Positions 23,290 through 36,322 of a stretch of 64,000 nt of DNA are shown one piece after another. How positions within the stretch are numbered: the first letter of the stretch is position 1; each line of letters begins with the position of its first letter. Under the pieces are notes generated by a model. That model did no database searches and had not been told where the DNA came from. It saw only the letters and a program-made list of their open reading frames with translations. A program made the position numbers and the translations under genes. Source of the DNA: Caenorhabditis elegans (Eukaryota > Nematoda > Chromadorea > Rhabditida > Rhabditidae); NCBI RefSeq assembly GCF_000002985.6, contig NC_003283.11, positions 5,704,001 to 5,768,000 on the forward strand, in the 5' to 3' direction.

Positions 23290-25593
23290 ATGGATGAAAA
23301 TTTTCGACTTACATGTGCAACCATAATGGCTTTTGTAATTTTGATATTCTCTTACATTTTTCATGAGAAAAGTGTTTTGATCTACAGGTTTCGAGTATCG
23401 GACTTTGTATCAACACCTACGTTTTACGTGCTCTTATTAAAAAAGAAGGACAATCAAGCATATTCTACAAATTATGCATCTCAAAGTCCATTTGCAATCT
23501 GATGACTTGCTTCACGTTTTTGGTCTGGTCAACGCCGTGCACCTTTTTGTATGACCCGAAAATAGATATACATACATACATACCTACCTACATTTCAGAA
23601 ATTTTTTTTATTATCTCCCCTACTGAGCGAACTTATTCTCGGGACAAATTTCTGGATGGGGAGCATATATAACGGGTAATAGAGTATAGCCATTTCCAGA
23701 AAATATGTGGGAATTTGTTTCAACGATGGATTAGAATTATGTATGCGCGAGAAAGTTGTTGAAAACAGTTTGTTGAAGGGATCCATGATTATCAACAATT
23801 TTTAACGTGAGAAAACCGAAATGTGAAATAGACAAAAATCGTGAATAAAATTAAAAAAAAAACAACATATTCCTAAAAATATGTCCTAAAAATTTGAAAT
23901 TTGCAATTTCTAAATATACACTTTGTTGCGTGTGTTTGAACCAGGAGAGCGTTGCAATCGAAAATTTCCGGCAATCTGTAATTGCCAATTCTTAGAGTTT
24001 CTGACATTTTGGCAGTTACGGTAATTGCCCAGTTCGACAAATTCCCGGAAACTTTCCGTAATTTTTAAACCTAATTATTTTTGAGAATCAAAACATTTCA
24101 CCTTGCATTTTTAGTATTCAATAAATGTTTTTTTGAAGAAAATGTAGGAACTTTAAGCTTAAAAAATAAAAACTTTAAATCTGAAATTTTTTTTCTGGCA
24201 GTTTTTTATGTTTTAATCGTCGCGGCATACATTCCAAAAATGTTTTCACCTGATGCTTTTCAGTTGAAATTTTAGCTTTAACTATTTCAGTAATGCTCAA
24301 ATTTAATATTTTTTCAGGAATCTGCATCCAACTTTGTCTATCTTTAAATCGATTCATTGTCACTTACTTTCCATTTTTATCAAATGGAAAAAACAAATTT
24401 CTCAACATCCGCGTATGTTATAATTCCTCTTTATCCAGATGTTTTTGTAGATGGAAATCCTATAATGTTTTTGTTTATTTATTTATTTTTAGAATTGTTT
24501 GATAAGCTTAACTATTATATTTGGTATATCCTCTCTTTATGCCTATCCAGGTGATTGAAAACATACAGTTAGAATATTTATTCACTCACTAAATTCATTT
24601 GAGGAACTGAATTTTCAGAAGGCTGTGGCTACGTTTACTTTATTGAGCGTCTTTCCTGGGCTCCAGAGAATTCACAAAATTTTATCTTCATTCTTACAAT
24701 GGCATTTGTTTCTAATTTATCCAACGTCACGACATTCATCAAGCTTATGGACATTGTAGGAGCATTCTGGTTTTTACAATTGCTTTAGGCGCAACTTTGA
24801 AATTTTGTGAAGTTTCAGAAAAACTTTCAACAAATTTAGAGCAATATTTTTAGACTCTCTAACTACTGTAGTTCATTATTAAAAACTTTTAAAGTTTAAA
24901 CTTTTAAAAGAAAGTTTATTCCTACATTAGGTACTTGTTGAAATGCTGAAAAATGACTTATTGTTGAAATGCTACCTAAAAATGTTTTGCTGTGATTTTA
25001 TGTAAAACTAAAGAAAAATAATAGTGATTCTCTATTTTATAACTCTCAAATCAAAAAAGGTTTTCAAAAAAATCTAGAGAATGAAAATCTAAATCTAATA
25101 GTTCCAGCTAACCGAATGTATATTTAGACTCGGCAGCACGCAATGTTCATAACACGAAGTGAGAACCTCTCGAGACAAGGACGTTTGATGTTTGCACAGG
25201 TTCATCTTTCGACTCATTCAAACTAATAATATTCAATCTTAGATTCTAGAAGGTAAAAAAAGTAACTTTTTTGCAGAGCGTGATTCAGGATTGTTTGCAC
25301 ATGATCGACATGTTAGCATGCTACGTCATTTACAAGTTCAACGACGCTCTCTGGTTCCCATTTTTGCATGTCCGGCGTTTGGCTCACAATTCATGTTTTT
25401 GACGGGTTTGTAGTGGTTGTGATACTAGAAAATAACATAAATGTTCTGACGAATTTATTTTACAGTTTCTTTTTCATAATGCTAATTTTATTTCAGATTC
25501 GTAATGATGATCTACAACATTCATCCATCATTGTTCAAATTAAAGCCTAACATAAGACCAGCGACAAATGCATCTTCTTTAAAGTTTTTCTGA
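23290..25593 (+). pseudogene. srx-like chemoreceptor, first tandem copy, broken
   Basis: Nine exons line up with the second copy at 27.3-30.6 kb: 23290-23334, 23388-23548, 23599-23675, 24318-24412, 24493-24550, 24619-24755, 25128-25199, 25277-25405 and 25497-25593. The family is nematode seven-transmembrane chemoreceptors, probably SRX. Diagnostic stretches: VSSIGLCINTYVLRALIKKE (TM2), ICIQLCLSLNRFIVTYFPF (TM3, with the NR..V..FP motif) and a C-terminal DGFVMMIYN. Lesions: a TGA at 23624-23626 replaces the conserved Trp of LPYW; exon 8 lacks 2 nt near the TM7 start, shifting the frame; exon 6 has a 24-nt in-frame deletion in the second extracellular loop. Splice sites are still good, so decay is recent. 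It is no longer able to encode a full receptor. Confidence 0.8.
23930..24065. repeat. CGGCAAT-type interspersed repeat in srx intron
   Basis: Within the large third intron the sequence reads GAAAATTTCCGGCAATCTGT, AATTGCCAATTC, GGTAATTGCCCAG and AATTCCCGGAAAC, an irregular series of GGCAAT words on both strands. The same word set forms the repeat at 46700-46880 and, in diverged form, 55440-55690. Confidence 0.5.
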
Positions 25594-25739
25594 GAATCGA
25601 AAATAAAACTTCTATAAAATAATGGATTTAAAAATTTCATGAAAATTTTGGTTCAATTCGAATATTAAAACGTTGTTTTTTTCATTGACAAATCAGTCCA
25701 AACAAGATTGGAATTAAACAAATTTCGTTACCAGAACAC

Positions 25740-26015
25740 TCTTCCGGGATTTTCTCTTTCCGGCTCGTTTCGTTTCCTCAAAGAATGGCTCATTGGTTGT
25801 TGCTCCGCTCGTGGTGTCCTCATTGAATCTAAAACTCAATAGGTTTCTAATTCCCTATTATTGATGTTTTTCATAGAAATACCAAATCTTGTTCCCACAG
25901 TTGTTTTCTTTGCGACTGCCAATTTTCTGCGTACACTGAAATCTCCAGGGATGCCACTAAACAGTTCTTGTCTATGTCCATACCATTGTTTCCTATAATC
26001 GCCATTTTCCTAAAA
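25740..26015 (-). pseudogene. Decayed copy of exons 2-3 of the secreted disordered-protein gene
   Basis: TCATTGGTTGTTGCTCCGCTCGTGG and CATTGAATCTAAAACTCAAT match 21110-21170, and the following stretch to about 26.0 kb matches exon 2 (21224-21329) at lower identity. The segment lies at the same relative position to the second srx copy as the parent gene does to the first. It therefore marks the left part of a tandem segmental duplication. The reading frame is no longer open and there is no signal-peptide exon, so it is a relic. Confidence 0.6.
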
Positions 26016-27311
26016 ATACAGATATTATTCATTTTCATAGAATTGTGATTTCTTGTTAGGTAATAAAATTTTGATTGAATTTGTAGATTTTTATTAGATT
26101 TTTTATCATTTATTTAAAGCTCCCATCATTCCAAAGTGTAATTTTTTTCACGAAATTTGTTAGTTTCTTCGTGAGTCAGTTAGATATAGAAATCGAAGAA
26201 AATTTTAGTAACACTTTGTAGAATGAGTCTTAAATGTTCCGGCAAGTTCTCGAATAATTATAAACACCCCATTTTAAACTTTTTTTTTCATAAACGTCAC
26301 AGCTCTTGTGTCGGCAAAAATCAGAATCGTAAAAGTGTGTTTCTGATTTTTAGACAAACCGCTTGTTTTCATTTTTTTTGAGTTTATTAATTTTGAGACA
26401 AAAGATTAGAAAATCTGAAACGAGTTGACTTGCAATCATAGAGAAGGAAAATGGAACTACTACTGTGAGAAATGGTTGTCAACGATACCGCTACTAATCA
26501 ATTTGTTTAATTTTTAAATCCTTGCCTACCAAAAATAGTTTTGCATTGTTTTAAAATTGGACCATAATGTCATCCGATATTTCGTTTTTTTTTCTCGCTA
26601 GAGGCATTCAAGAACAATAGTATGAACCTATTTTCCTTTTATTTGCGCATTTTGCGCATTGCAGTCGTTCGCTTTGCCACGGGAAATCTGATTAATTCTT
26701 GAATTGCCGATTAAAAAACGGGATTCCTAGAAACTTTCAATCAAGGTTTGGCGCCAACTTCTTGCCCGTTTTCAGAACAAAAATACTGAAAACCGACTCC
26801 CGACTTCTCATGATGTTTTTTTTTAATAGAATGTTAAATATGATCTATTTACTTTGTATTATCTGTACCTTTATTAATACCATAGTCTGTAATAGTGCTG
26901 CGCCCCACTTTTCTATTGAAATATTGGGTCTTTTTGCTACAAAAATATATAATCTTAATGAATTTCCGCTTAAAAGATGAGCTTTTGTGACTACAAGACT
27001 GAAACTGGGTTAAAAATCAAATCAACAAAAAACTTGAGATAAAAAAACTTGAGAAAAAACTTGAGATTATGTACATTTGTGAAATAGGACAATAATCAAA
27101 TAATAAAACAATTTCCGGCTGCAGCAACGCGGAAAAGTTTGTAAAATTGGCCATTTTTTGAAGATAAACTAAGTTTTTTTTAAATTCAAAATGTTCATAT
27201 TAATTTGTTAATGACTATAATTCAAACTTCCAAATTTTCAGTGCCCCTTCACTAAAATTGTGTAGATTTGTTTGCAACGTTTGTTCGGAACACTAGAAAA
27301 AATACTCAAGT
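26016..27311. other. Intergenic spacer of the second duplication unit
   Basis: AT-rich DNA. Position 26570-26702 matches 22690-22860 of the first unit, and 27240-27300 (CCCCTTCACTAAAATTGTGT...) matches 23230-23285. The rest shows little similarity, implying indels after duplication. No gene or other element recognised. Confidence 0.5.
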
Positions 27312-30300
27312 ATGGATGAAATTTTTCGACTTGCATTTGCAACCATAATGGCATTGGTAATTTCTGCTCTTCTCTTCCATTTTCTAAATGAAATGATCTT
27401 TGATCTACAGGTTTCGAGTATCGGACTTTGTATCAACACTTACGTGTTGCGGGCTCTCATTAAAAAGGAAGGACAATTGAGCATATTCTACAAATTATGC
27501 ATCTCAAAGTCCATATGCAATCTGATCACTTGCTTCACGTTTTTGGTCTGGTCAACGCCTTGCACCTTTTTGTAGGTCCCAAAAATAGACATGCAAAGCA
27601 TGATTATTCAAACAACAAGTTTCAGAAATTTCTATTACCTCCCCTACTGGGCAAATGTATTCTGGGGACAAGTTGCTGGATGGGGAGCATATATTACGGG
27701 TAATAGATTTTAGCCATTTCCAGAAAATATGTGGGAAATCAGTTTAAATATATATGTATGTGAGAGGAAATAGTTGAAAACAGTGATTTTGAAATGCTCC
27801 TTGATTATTAGAATTCTTGGAATTTTTTAAGAAATCGGAGATGTAAAATGATCAAGACAAAACGTAGACTTGAACATTGAAAAATGTCAGAATAGGTCCG
27901 CAATGATTTGGATTAAATAAACTAAAAAAAAACCGAACACCCGGTTTTTACGGGCGTTGTATTGACCGGTATCTTTTGCCTGTTTGGTCACTTATTGTAC
28001 AATTATATGACCAAGTATAGTGTGTGGCCAAACTCAAAAAAATGTCAGGCTGCGGGATAAACTGAACTACAGACGTCCTATTTAGTCCAGTTCGCAACAG
28101 GGTGGCAAATCTTTTCATCAGCTTGTACACAACTGCTCATTTCAGCATGATAATCTAAAATTTTAATTCAAAAATGAATACAGAAACGTAGAAAAACATT
28201 TGTTCACTCTGAAATATTTTTTTTCCACAGAAATATATATCATTTTCAGATTTAAAGAACCTTTTTTGAGCTTTTGTATTAGTTTTTAAGTTGAAAATTT
28301 AGATGATTATGGTGAAAAATAATCAATATTTGTCGTAAGAAAGTTGTGAGAATTGAAAGTTGCTTTGTTATATCATTTTTGCAGGTTTTCTTTAATTTCA
28401 TCATTTTCTAGGAATCTTCATTCAAATCTGTCTATCTTTAAATCGTCTTACTGTCACTTATTTCCCATTTTCATCAAATGGAAGTAACAATCTTCTGAAC
28501 ATGAACGTATGTTTTTATTATCTCTTTATCCACATGTTTTGGAAGTCCTATAATGATTTATCATTATTTTTAGAACTGTTTGATTTGCCTGACGATTATA
28601 TTTGGTTTATCCACGATTTATGGCTTTCCAGGTGATTAAGTTAGAAGAATATAGAATATAAAAACTTGCAATGTCCATCCACATTGCTAAATTCACTTAA
28701 CATCACGGAAGTGCATTTTCAGAAGGTTGCGGCTACGTTTAATTTATTGAACTTCTTTCCTGGGCCCCAAAGAATTCACAATGTGCACTGAACCATGCGG
28801 ATCAAAATTTCATCTTTATTTTGACAATGGCTATTGTTTCCAATTTATCCAACCTGGCGACATTCATTAAACTAATGGGTCTTGTAAGAACGCTTTTTAT
28901 TACGATTGCTTCAAAAATTTGTGTGTTTTTTGAAAATTGGAAAAATCTCAGTTTTTATCACTTTTTTTGGGAGTCGTCGATCCTACTGGAGCTACTCCGC
29001 TTTGGAAGAATTTCAGCATATCCAAGATGGAGAATGAGAAATTATGCAAATTGAGTCTTATGCAGTATTTAAATTAAAATCGCTCATGAAATCTGAAAAT
29101 TTTGCTTGCCATTCAAAATTATTATCTAAAAGTTCATAGCTTTGAATCTGACTAAATTTGGAACACTGTTAACTGTTAAAAATGTTTTTAATCTTAAACA
29201 AAAACGTATCATTCAAAATTAGTGTTATACCAAATTTGCGAGGGTGCAAACGGAGACATCGCAAATTAACTAAGGATGTGTACTATTGTTAACAAAGAAA
29301 TATCCGGGAAAATGTAAATATTTTCCCCATCCGAAAATAAATTTATTATTCAGACTTATCAGCAAGCAATGTTCATAACACGAAGTGAGAATCTTTCCAA
29401 AAAAGGCCGTTTGATGTTTGCACAGGTTCATCTTTTGATTCATTAAAACTAATAATATTCAATCTTAGATCATAGAATTTGTCTCATCTTTTAAAAATGA
29501 AAATATTTTCTGCAGAGCGTCACTCAGGATTGCTTGCACATGATCGACATGCTCGCATGCCAAGTCATTTACAAGTTCAACGACGCTCTCTGGTTCCAGT
29601 TCATTTGCATGTCCGGCGTTTGGCTCACAATTCATGTTTTTGACGGGTTTGTAGTGTTTTTGTTTCTTTATTCGTTTTTACCGGAAACTTTGATCTAAGA
29701 ATTTCTTGAATAATTTTTGGACGCAAATGAGCTGCTCTTTGATATGTTTTCAGGAGAGGAAATGATGGCAACGTTGTTATTATTTGCGTTAAGATCTAAA
29801 CTTATGTTAGTCTAAATCAAAACAAGGCATTTAAAGGTTAGAAGCAAGAATTTCGAAAACAATAAAAATTGAAAATTTAAATTTTTGGATATTATAAGTT
29901 CAAAATTTGAAGCAATTCTTTTGTAGCTTAGATTGGTAACTTCCATAAATTTCACATTCGACTTCAGCCAACATTAGCAAATTTCATTTACTTTTCAGAC
30001 ACTAGGCTAGACAATTTTGACCAACCATACTTTCTTCTGTAAATGAGAAGGGTGAAAAATTGCCAGAGGCCATAAAAAATTACAGAATGAAAAAGAGAGT
30101 TGCCAGCGAATGTTTAAAACATTTTGTGAGGTAACTTAATTTTGAGGTAACTGTAAAACTAGAATAATTATTATAAGTTTAAAAAATGGAAACATTTGAG
30201 AGGTCAAATAAACAACGAGACTTGATCTTGAAAATTTTTGAGCAAATATTATAGCTTCACATTTTTATAAAGCAAGTACCTGAAAATAAATTTTATCGGT

Positions 30301-30595
30301 TTGGGAATAAGTTTATACTAGCACTTTTTAGTTAACTAGTGCACACTTACAATTAGTGTTAGTACATTTTTTCTCATGGCAAGACCCCATTACTTTATGT
30401 GGCTTTAAGTATGAATTTCAAAAATATTGCAAAATTTTTAGACGAATCAATTTTTACAATTTCGTTTTACACATAAAACAAATTCATTTCAGATTCGTAA
30501 TGATGATCTACAACCGAGACATTCACCCTTCATTCTTCAGACGAAAATCTAAAATCAGACCCGTAACCAATGTATCTTCAATTAAAATTATCTGA
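27312..30595 (+). pseudogene. srx-like chemoreceptor, second tandem copy, single nonsense codon
   Basis: Nine exons total exactly 900 nt (300 codons): 27312-27356, 27411-27571, 27626-27699, 28412-28506, 28574-28631, 28723-28883, 29354-29425, 29516-29646 and 30493-30595. All phases are kept. It reads MDEIFRLAFATIMAL, IGLCINTYVLRALIKKEGQL (TM2), WANVFWGQVAGWGAYITG and ICLSLNRLTVTYFPF (TM3). Then come CLICLTIIFGLSTIYGFPEG, MSGVWLTIHVFDGFVMMIYN (TM7) and a basic tail. Seven hydrophobic segments can be counted. The only defect I see is TAA at 28740-28742, where the first copy has TAC (Tyr, in GCGYVYFIE). With one point lesion and intact splice signals it could be a strain-specific null, intact in other isolates, or annotated with a shortened model. 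SRX receptors act in sensory neurons. Confidence 0.75.
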
Positions 30596-31078
30596 AAATT
30601 AACAAAATAAGAAAAATCAATAAAAATAATAGATTTATATATTTCAATTCTTATTATTTACAAGCATACAATCATAAAGAGAACATATAAGAAGACCCGA
30701 TGAACACATAGAACGTGTTGAAATCATAAAATCACAAAATCCAGGAAACAGAAATTTGGATTAACCGGGAACACAAAAAACTAAAACAAACATTTAAAAA
30801 ATAAAAAAGCTCCTGAAAACTGATTGAAAGCGAAATAACAAAATGTTGCCATGATGTAGTTTAACCCGTTGACTTGGACGATTTGGAGACGGACAAGTTG
30901 TTAGAGAAAATCATACAAAGCTTGGCAATGTCTCATGAAGGAAATCATCGTAGATGATCTAAAAATTAAGCAATTGTTAGATGAAAGCATTAACTGAGAA
31001 TTTTTGATTAAAGTTTTAGAGGCTTCAAAAAAATATTGTTAGAAGAGTTTAGAAGTGTGACAATAGTCATGTAAATGT
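30596..31078. other. Tail-to-tail intergenic between srx copy 2 and the four-TM gene
   Basis: Contains AATAAAAATAATAG just after the srx stop, a likely poly(A) signal. Otherwise AT-rich with no gene seen. Confidence 0.5.
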
Positions 31079-31944
31079 CTAGACCGTCACCACTACTTCA
31101 TCATCCTCTTCATTATACAATTCAGAATGTGTGAATGAAATGACACGTACGTAGTCTCGGTACTCGCGTGCCAACGAGATAGCAATGATCCAGAAGCCAG
31201 TCAAGATGACAAAAACGAAGAAGAAGCCGAGATCCGACCAGACTGAGTAGAACGTGGCGCGGGTGACGACGTAAAGGAAGAAGATTGCAGAAAGGAGGAT
31301 GCTGAAATAGACGTCATGTTGTTCAGAATTGATAATATTTTTAGAGTGAGCGTTTTTTTTTCAGAATTTTTCTTAAACGAAAACAAGAAAGTCTATGTAA
31401 CCGCCGGAAATGCATGTTATGACACAATATTTCAATATTTCTGGGCTCCTCTCCTCTAATCCGATAATCAAGGAAGTACAGTTTTTGACGACGGATTTCT
31501 TGGATTTTCTAAAGCGGAGCCAAATATCAAAAATAGATCGGTTTTTTTGGCATTTTCTTTTTCGAAGAATTTAAATGCTAACGAACCATATTATGAGGTG
31601 AAGAAGTGCGCAAATGATGAATGGCTGTAAATAGTGAGCTTTTTGCAAAGTGATTCCTCTATTCATCAGGTATACAATTAGAATGTTGAGCATTTGAGTT
31701 GCAGATAGTCCAACTGAAAATTTATAAATTTAGAATTTAAAAAATTCTAAGATCACACGTTTAACCTACCATAATAGATGATATTATTGGCAAGGGAATG
31801 ATTTTCCGTGTTCCACAAAGCACATGCAATTACACTTGAAATTATTGATAGGCAGAGGAAAGATGCTCCAATAATTCGAACTCCGAGGGCTGTTCCATTG
31901 TTTTGCGGTGAGTTTCCGGTCATTTTCGAGAAGAGGATAGTCAT
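31079..31944 (-). CDS. Small four-transmembrane protein, function unknown
   Basis: Three exons (31770-31944, 31587-31713 and 31079-31301) give 174 aa with all junctions in phase. TM1 is GASFLCLSIISSVIACALW, TM2 is around GLSATQMLNILIVYLM, TM3 is FIICALLHLIICILLSAIFF and TM4 is LGFFFVFVILTGFWIIAISL. The cytoplasmic tail is acidic (NEEDDEVVVTV) with a terminal hydrophobic patch that could bind PDZ domains. The topology resembles MARVEL/LAPTM-like tetraspan proteins, but no family signature is clear. The ATG follows a TGTTTCAG acceptor at about 31999, so a non-coding exon or trans-splice leader precedes it. The 11-kb upstream desert may hold distant 5' exons. Confidence 0.75.
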
Positions 31945-34900
31945 TTTTGGTTTGGAGGGAAGGAGAGAGTCGGAAGAAATTTTTATTCTGAAACAGATTA
32001 ATTATGTGAATTATTATGTTTAAGAAAAAATGAATAAATTTGTGTAAATGAACGGAAAGGAACGCATACTCAAGTTGAAAATGTTTAAGTAGATCTTTGG
32101 GCGGATTATGTAAAAAGGGCGAAAGCTTATTCACACGCTTTTTATTCCTCAGGGGGGAAGAGCTGAAATGAATCACACTCAAAGGAAATACGCACTTCTC
32201 AACTACTACATATCAAAAATGAAAATTTTGTAGTAATAGTCTGGGCTGGAAAGGAAGAAGAAGAAAAAAAAATAAGAAAAAGAGAGAACTAAAATACAAA
32301 TAAAATGAAAAATAATAATACAAAAGAAGAAAGTTAAAAAAAAAACCGACTAATAGGACAAAAGTGTAGGTGGTTGTTGGAGGTGGTTTATTACACAACC
32401 TACAATAATCAGATTCTGGTTTTAGGCAATAGGCCACTGGTCGCACCGTCTCTTGGTGGTAATGGGGGTAGATGAAGCAGCGATGAAAAAAAAAATGTTG
32501 GGCGGAACAGAGGGCGGGGCTTAGGACGATGAAGCATCGAAACGAGAGAGCGCAGAGAGAAGAGATTGAGAGCATATTGTGAGTGTGTGTGGCAAACCAA
32601 AGAAAGGATTTAAGGGGAGGATTGGGATAAAGAGACAAATGAAAGTATTAAGAACAGAGATCAGGAAATGAATATGATGATTAACACAATTGGGGAGGTA
32701 AAAAGATAAGGAAAACTCTGCCAACGAATTTTCGTCTGCAATATGACGTTTTTTTTCGGGAATAACTACACCTACATGATAGAGTAGAAGCATACTAGAC
32801 AATTCTTATTAAAATGTAGGCTTATTTCATTGGATGACTTGCATCAAATTTCTTTTGAAGTCTTCGGATATAAACTTTGCAAAACAACTTATAACTTTGG
32901 ATAATTGCAAAAAATCTGAATTTATAAGAAATCCTACATCATGTTGTTATTTTTGAAAAAGTGCTAGTAAAAACTGTTCCAAGTTTCACCTTTTCAAATA
33001 ATTGAACAAAAGTTCCTGGAAATTTTTCAAATTATTAAAAACAACAAGTTCTCCAAAACTCAAAAAATTCTCACAACACGCCTACACAGTCTCCAAATTT
33101 GATTGAGCTCCAAACTAAATTAGAGCAGAATGTTCAAATTGTCTCCACATTTAGGCTGAAGAATTACGTCAAAAATTACAGGTTATTGGTTAATGGCAGT
33201 GCTGCAATAATAACCAAAAAAGACTTAAAGTTTCCGTATGCTGTCATTATTGGAAACTCAAACCAGAAAGTTTCCAAAATTTTGTTCAGAATAGAAAAAT
33301 AATGTTTTTTTTACATGACATAAAAACTACCAAAACTTATTTGGACATCAACGAATTGCCCAAAATGTCAAGATTTCTTGAACTACCCATTTGTTTTTTC
33401 CAAGGTACATGTTATCACTCTAAAACTAAGATTTATTCAAACTGTCAACGTAGGCGCAGAAATGTCTGCCTTTTGCCTACAGGTGTGCACATTGAGAAAG
33501 TAAGAAATTCCATTGGTTTCACGCAAAAATGTACGCAGGAGTATACGGTGCGAAAGCGGATTTGAAGAGTCGAGTGCAAGGTGTTCCAAGGCATACTTTC
33601 ACTTGGTGCAATTTCTAGTCTGTCTACCATGGAAGCCATACTACAAAATATCTTATCACCTTCCTGAGAAACTGAATTTAAAACTCGTAGTAGCACGCTA
33701 TAAACGAAATTTCTTGGGAACCATGTACGTCTGAGAAATCGCGTCAGAACTAACTAACTATCACATAACAAAAATAACTAAAAGTGACGACGAAAAAAGT
33801 AAGTAAAAGTTATAATTATGCTCAACAAATGACATGTTGAACAAAACATAAGTTCTCTTTCGGCGGAAACTTTGTAATTTTAGGACATTCACCGGGAAGT
33901 CTACAATTTTGTTCCTGTTGTAGAAGACGGGTTGTAGTAGAAACACAAGTACCAGGAAAAGTACTTCACTTCAAGAACACATACTTCTTTGCGTGTTCTT
34001 TTTACTTTGGAAAAACCCTAAAAATTTTCCCAGGAACGCGACGTTCCATGCAATAATTTTTTAGTCAAAATATTTTTTTCTAATAACAAAAAAAATCATC
34101 AATCAGAGCCTAATTCATATTCAAATTTCAACAAAAGGATCCTTATTTTTGATATTTTACTCAATGCAATTTAATTTTTCATTCAACATCACATTAAAAA
34201 ACCATTTGAGTCGTGAGAACGTCGAAAACAAAAATATGAATTCTTAGATATCTGGAATAGTGATTTTCAAATAACCCAATAATGCTCGAGTACGTGACTT
34301 TTTTTACCTTGAATTAGATTTTGCGGGGGTTCAATATATAAATAAAAGTAGGAGGCAGGATATACTGAGACTGGAGAATTGGAGGCGATAAAAATTTTGA
34401 AAAAAAATTTCAAGAAAATAACTTATAAAAACGGAATATAATAATTACAAATAAGCCAAAGTTTATCGGGGTTAATTTTGTTTTGAACAGATTATTTAAA
34501 TCCTTGACAAATTCTGTAACTTTGAATTCAAGATAATGTATTCAAAAAATTGTATAATTCAGTATCAAAGCCCAGTAAGTTTTGCTTTTTGGAAAGCCAA
34601 AACAGAATGCCTACTCAAGGCAGCCAGGTACTCTGGCACATCTACTTTATACCCACCTCTACCTGCCTACGATTAGTGTCTGCAAACGCAGAACTGTTGT
34701 GCATCTTTTAGATTTACTATTTTTATTTTGTAATCAAAAGTCAAACTAGGAAACATTTTGAGTATTCAATTGTGTAATGAGCATTCAAGTAGGTACATAG
34801 TAGGCCCTTACTGGCAGGCTAGTTTTTCTTCTGAAATTCCATAATTTGGGAGCGGTGATAGTTTATCGAGATGCTTTCAAGTTTTGGCAACTTTTCAAAA

Positions 34901-36014
34901 TTTCACAATAACCTATCAAAACGTTTAATCAAAAGCTTTCATAACATTTTTAAATTCTCTTACTTTTAAATTTATGACATTTTCATCAATATCAGAACCA
35001 AAGATTACAACCTATTCCATTTCTAAATGTTTTCCAAAAATGTCTAGATTTTCGTTTTATAAATAACGAATTTTAATTCATTTTTATCACCAAATTCTTA
35101 GCATTAACCAGTGTATAATTAATCAGATTTCAAAATGTGCACTAAAAATTTCCCAAAACTGCCCTTCAGTCTAATAATAGAGAAACCCTAGGCTTTCAAA
35201 TTCGTCATCGATTGACTCAGTTGTCTATTGATAATTGAACTAAAAATGAGTAAAATTAGAATGAAAGTGTATCGAGTCAGAGTATTGTACTTGAAAGGGG
35301 AATCCCCAGATATTTGAATGCCTCGAGACCGGATTTGTCACTTTTTCTTTGAAAAGAGTGGGTTAATGTTCCAATGATCATTGCAGTAATGAGCACAAAA
35401 TTGAGATTTGATGCATGTAAAAAATCCACATACAATATTTATTTTGGGAGTATTCGGAGATTTATTATAACATTCAACATTTTATGGAAAACACTGGAAC
35501 AAAATCCGTTTTTGCAAGTCACGTAGAGTTGGAATGACTAAAATTTTGTCACGTTTCGGAGGAATATTTTTCACATCAGACGGGCTTAAGGATCCTGTCA
35601 GATGATCCACTGAATGAGCCGAGATCAAGCATTCTACGTTTCAAGACAATCACGTTTGCTAAGCTGAATGACAAACAAAGAATTAGTGGGAAATATATGT
35701 TTTGACACAAAACGTGTGTGAAGATTTTGTGTGCGAGGGTTCTAGGAAGTCCTAGTAATTGTTTTGGATTTTAATTCCACTAAATAAAATACGATTTGGA
35801 AATCAAGAAAACAGAAGATTGAAAAGTATGCTCAAATGGACTGATTGATGGATAAGTGGACTACTTCTGAAAACTCCATAATTAGGAAAATATTCAACCT
35901 TTTTAAACTAGCAATTAAAGTATACTTATAAGCCATTGAGTGTAGCCCACAATAAGCATTAAATTCAAAAAGTCTAGCTTTTAGGAAACTGTATTTCTTA
36001 TTTCTTGCGATAGG

Positions 36015-36322
36015 ACATGGCGGCAATTATGTTTGGCAATTCTACGAACATTTATTTTAGTTGAAACATTTCAAAAATGCTATAAAATGGGTTGGCAGTA
36101 GCCAATTAAAAAAAAAACAAAGCTTGATAATTTTATAATTTTCTATCCGGGAATTAGCAAGTTTAAGATATTTTCTGAGCACTTTTTTAAATTTTTCAGC
36201 TGGAACAAATGTTCATTTTCAAAGAAATCAAGTTATGTTCTATATTTTGCCACTAATTTTCAATTTAAAGTGTTGAAAAAATATGGGGCAATAGGCCATT
36301 TTGTAGAATTGCCGCCCATCCT
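36015..36322. repeat. Relative of the 2.43-kb palindromic element
   Basis: Left end GGCGGCAATTATGTTTGGCAATTCTACG and right end TAGGCCATTTTGTAGAATTGCCGCCC are inverted relative to each other. They share the GGCAATTCTAC terminus with the element at 2430-2722. Coding capacity: none. Confidence 0.55.
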
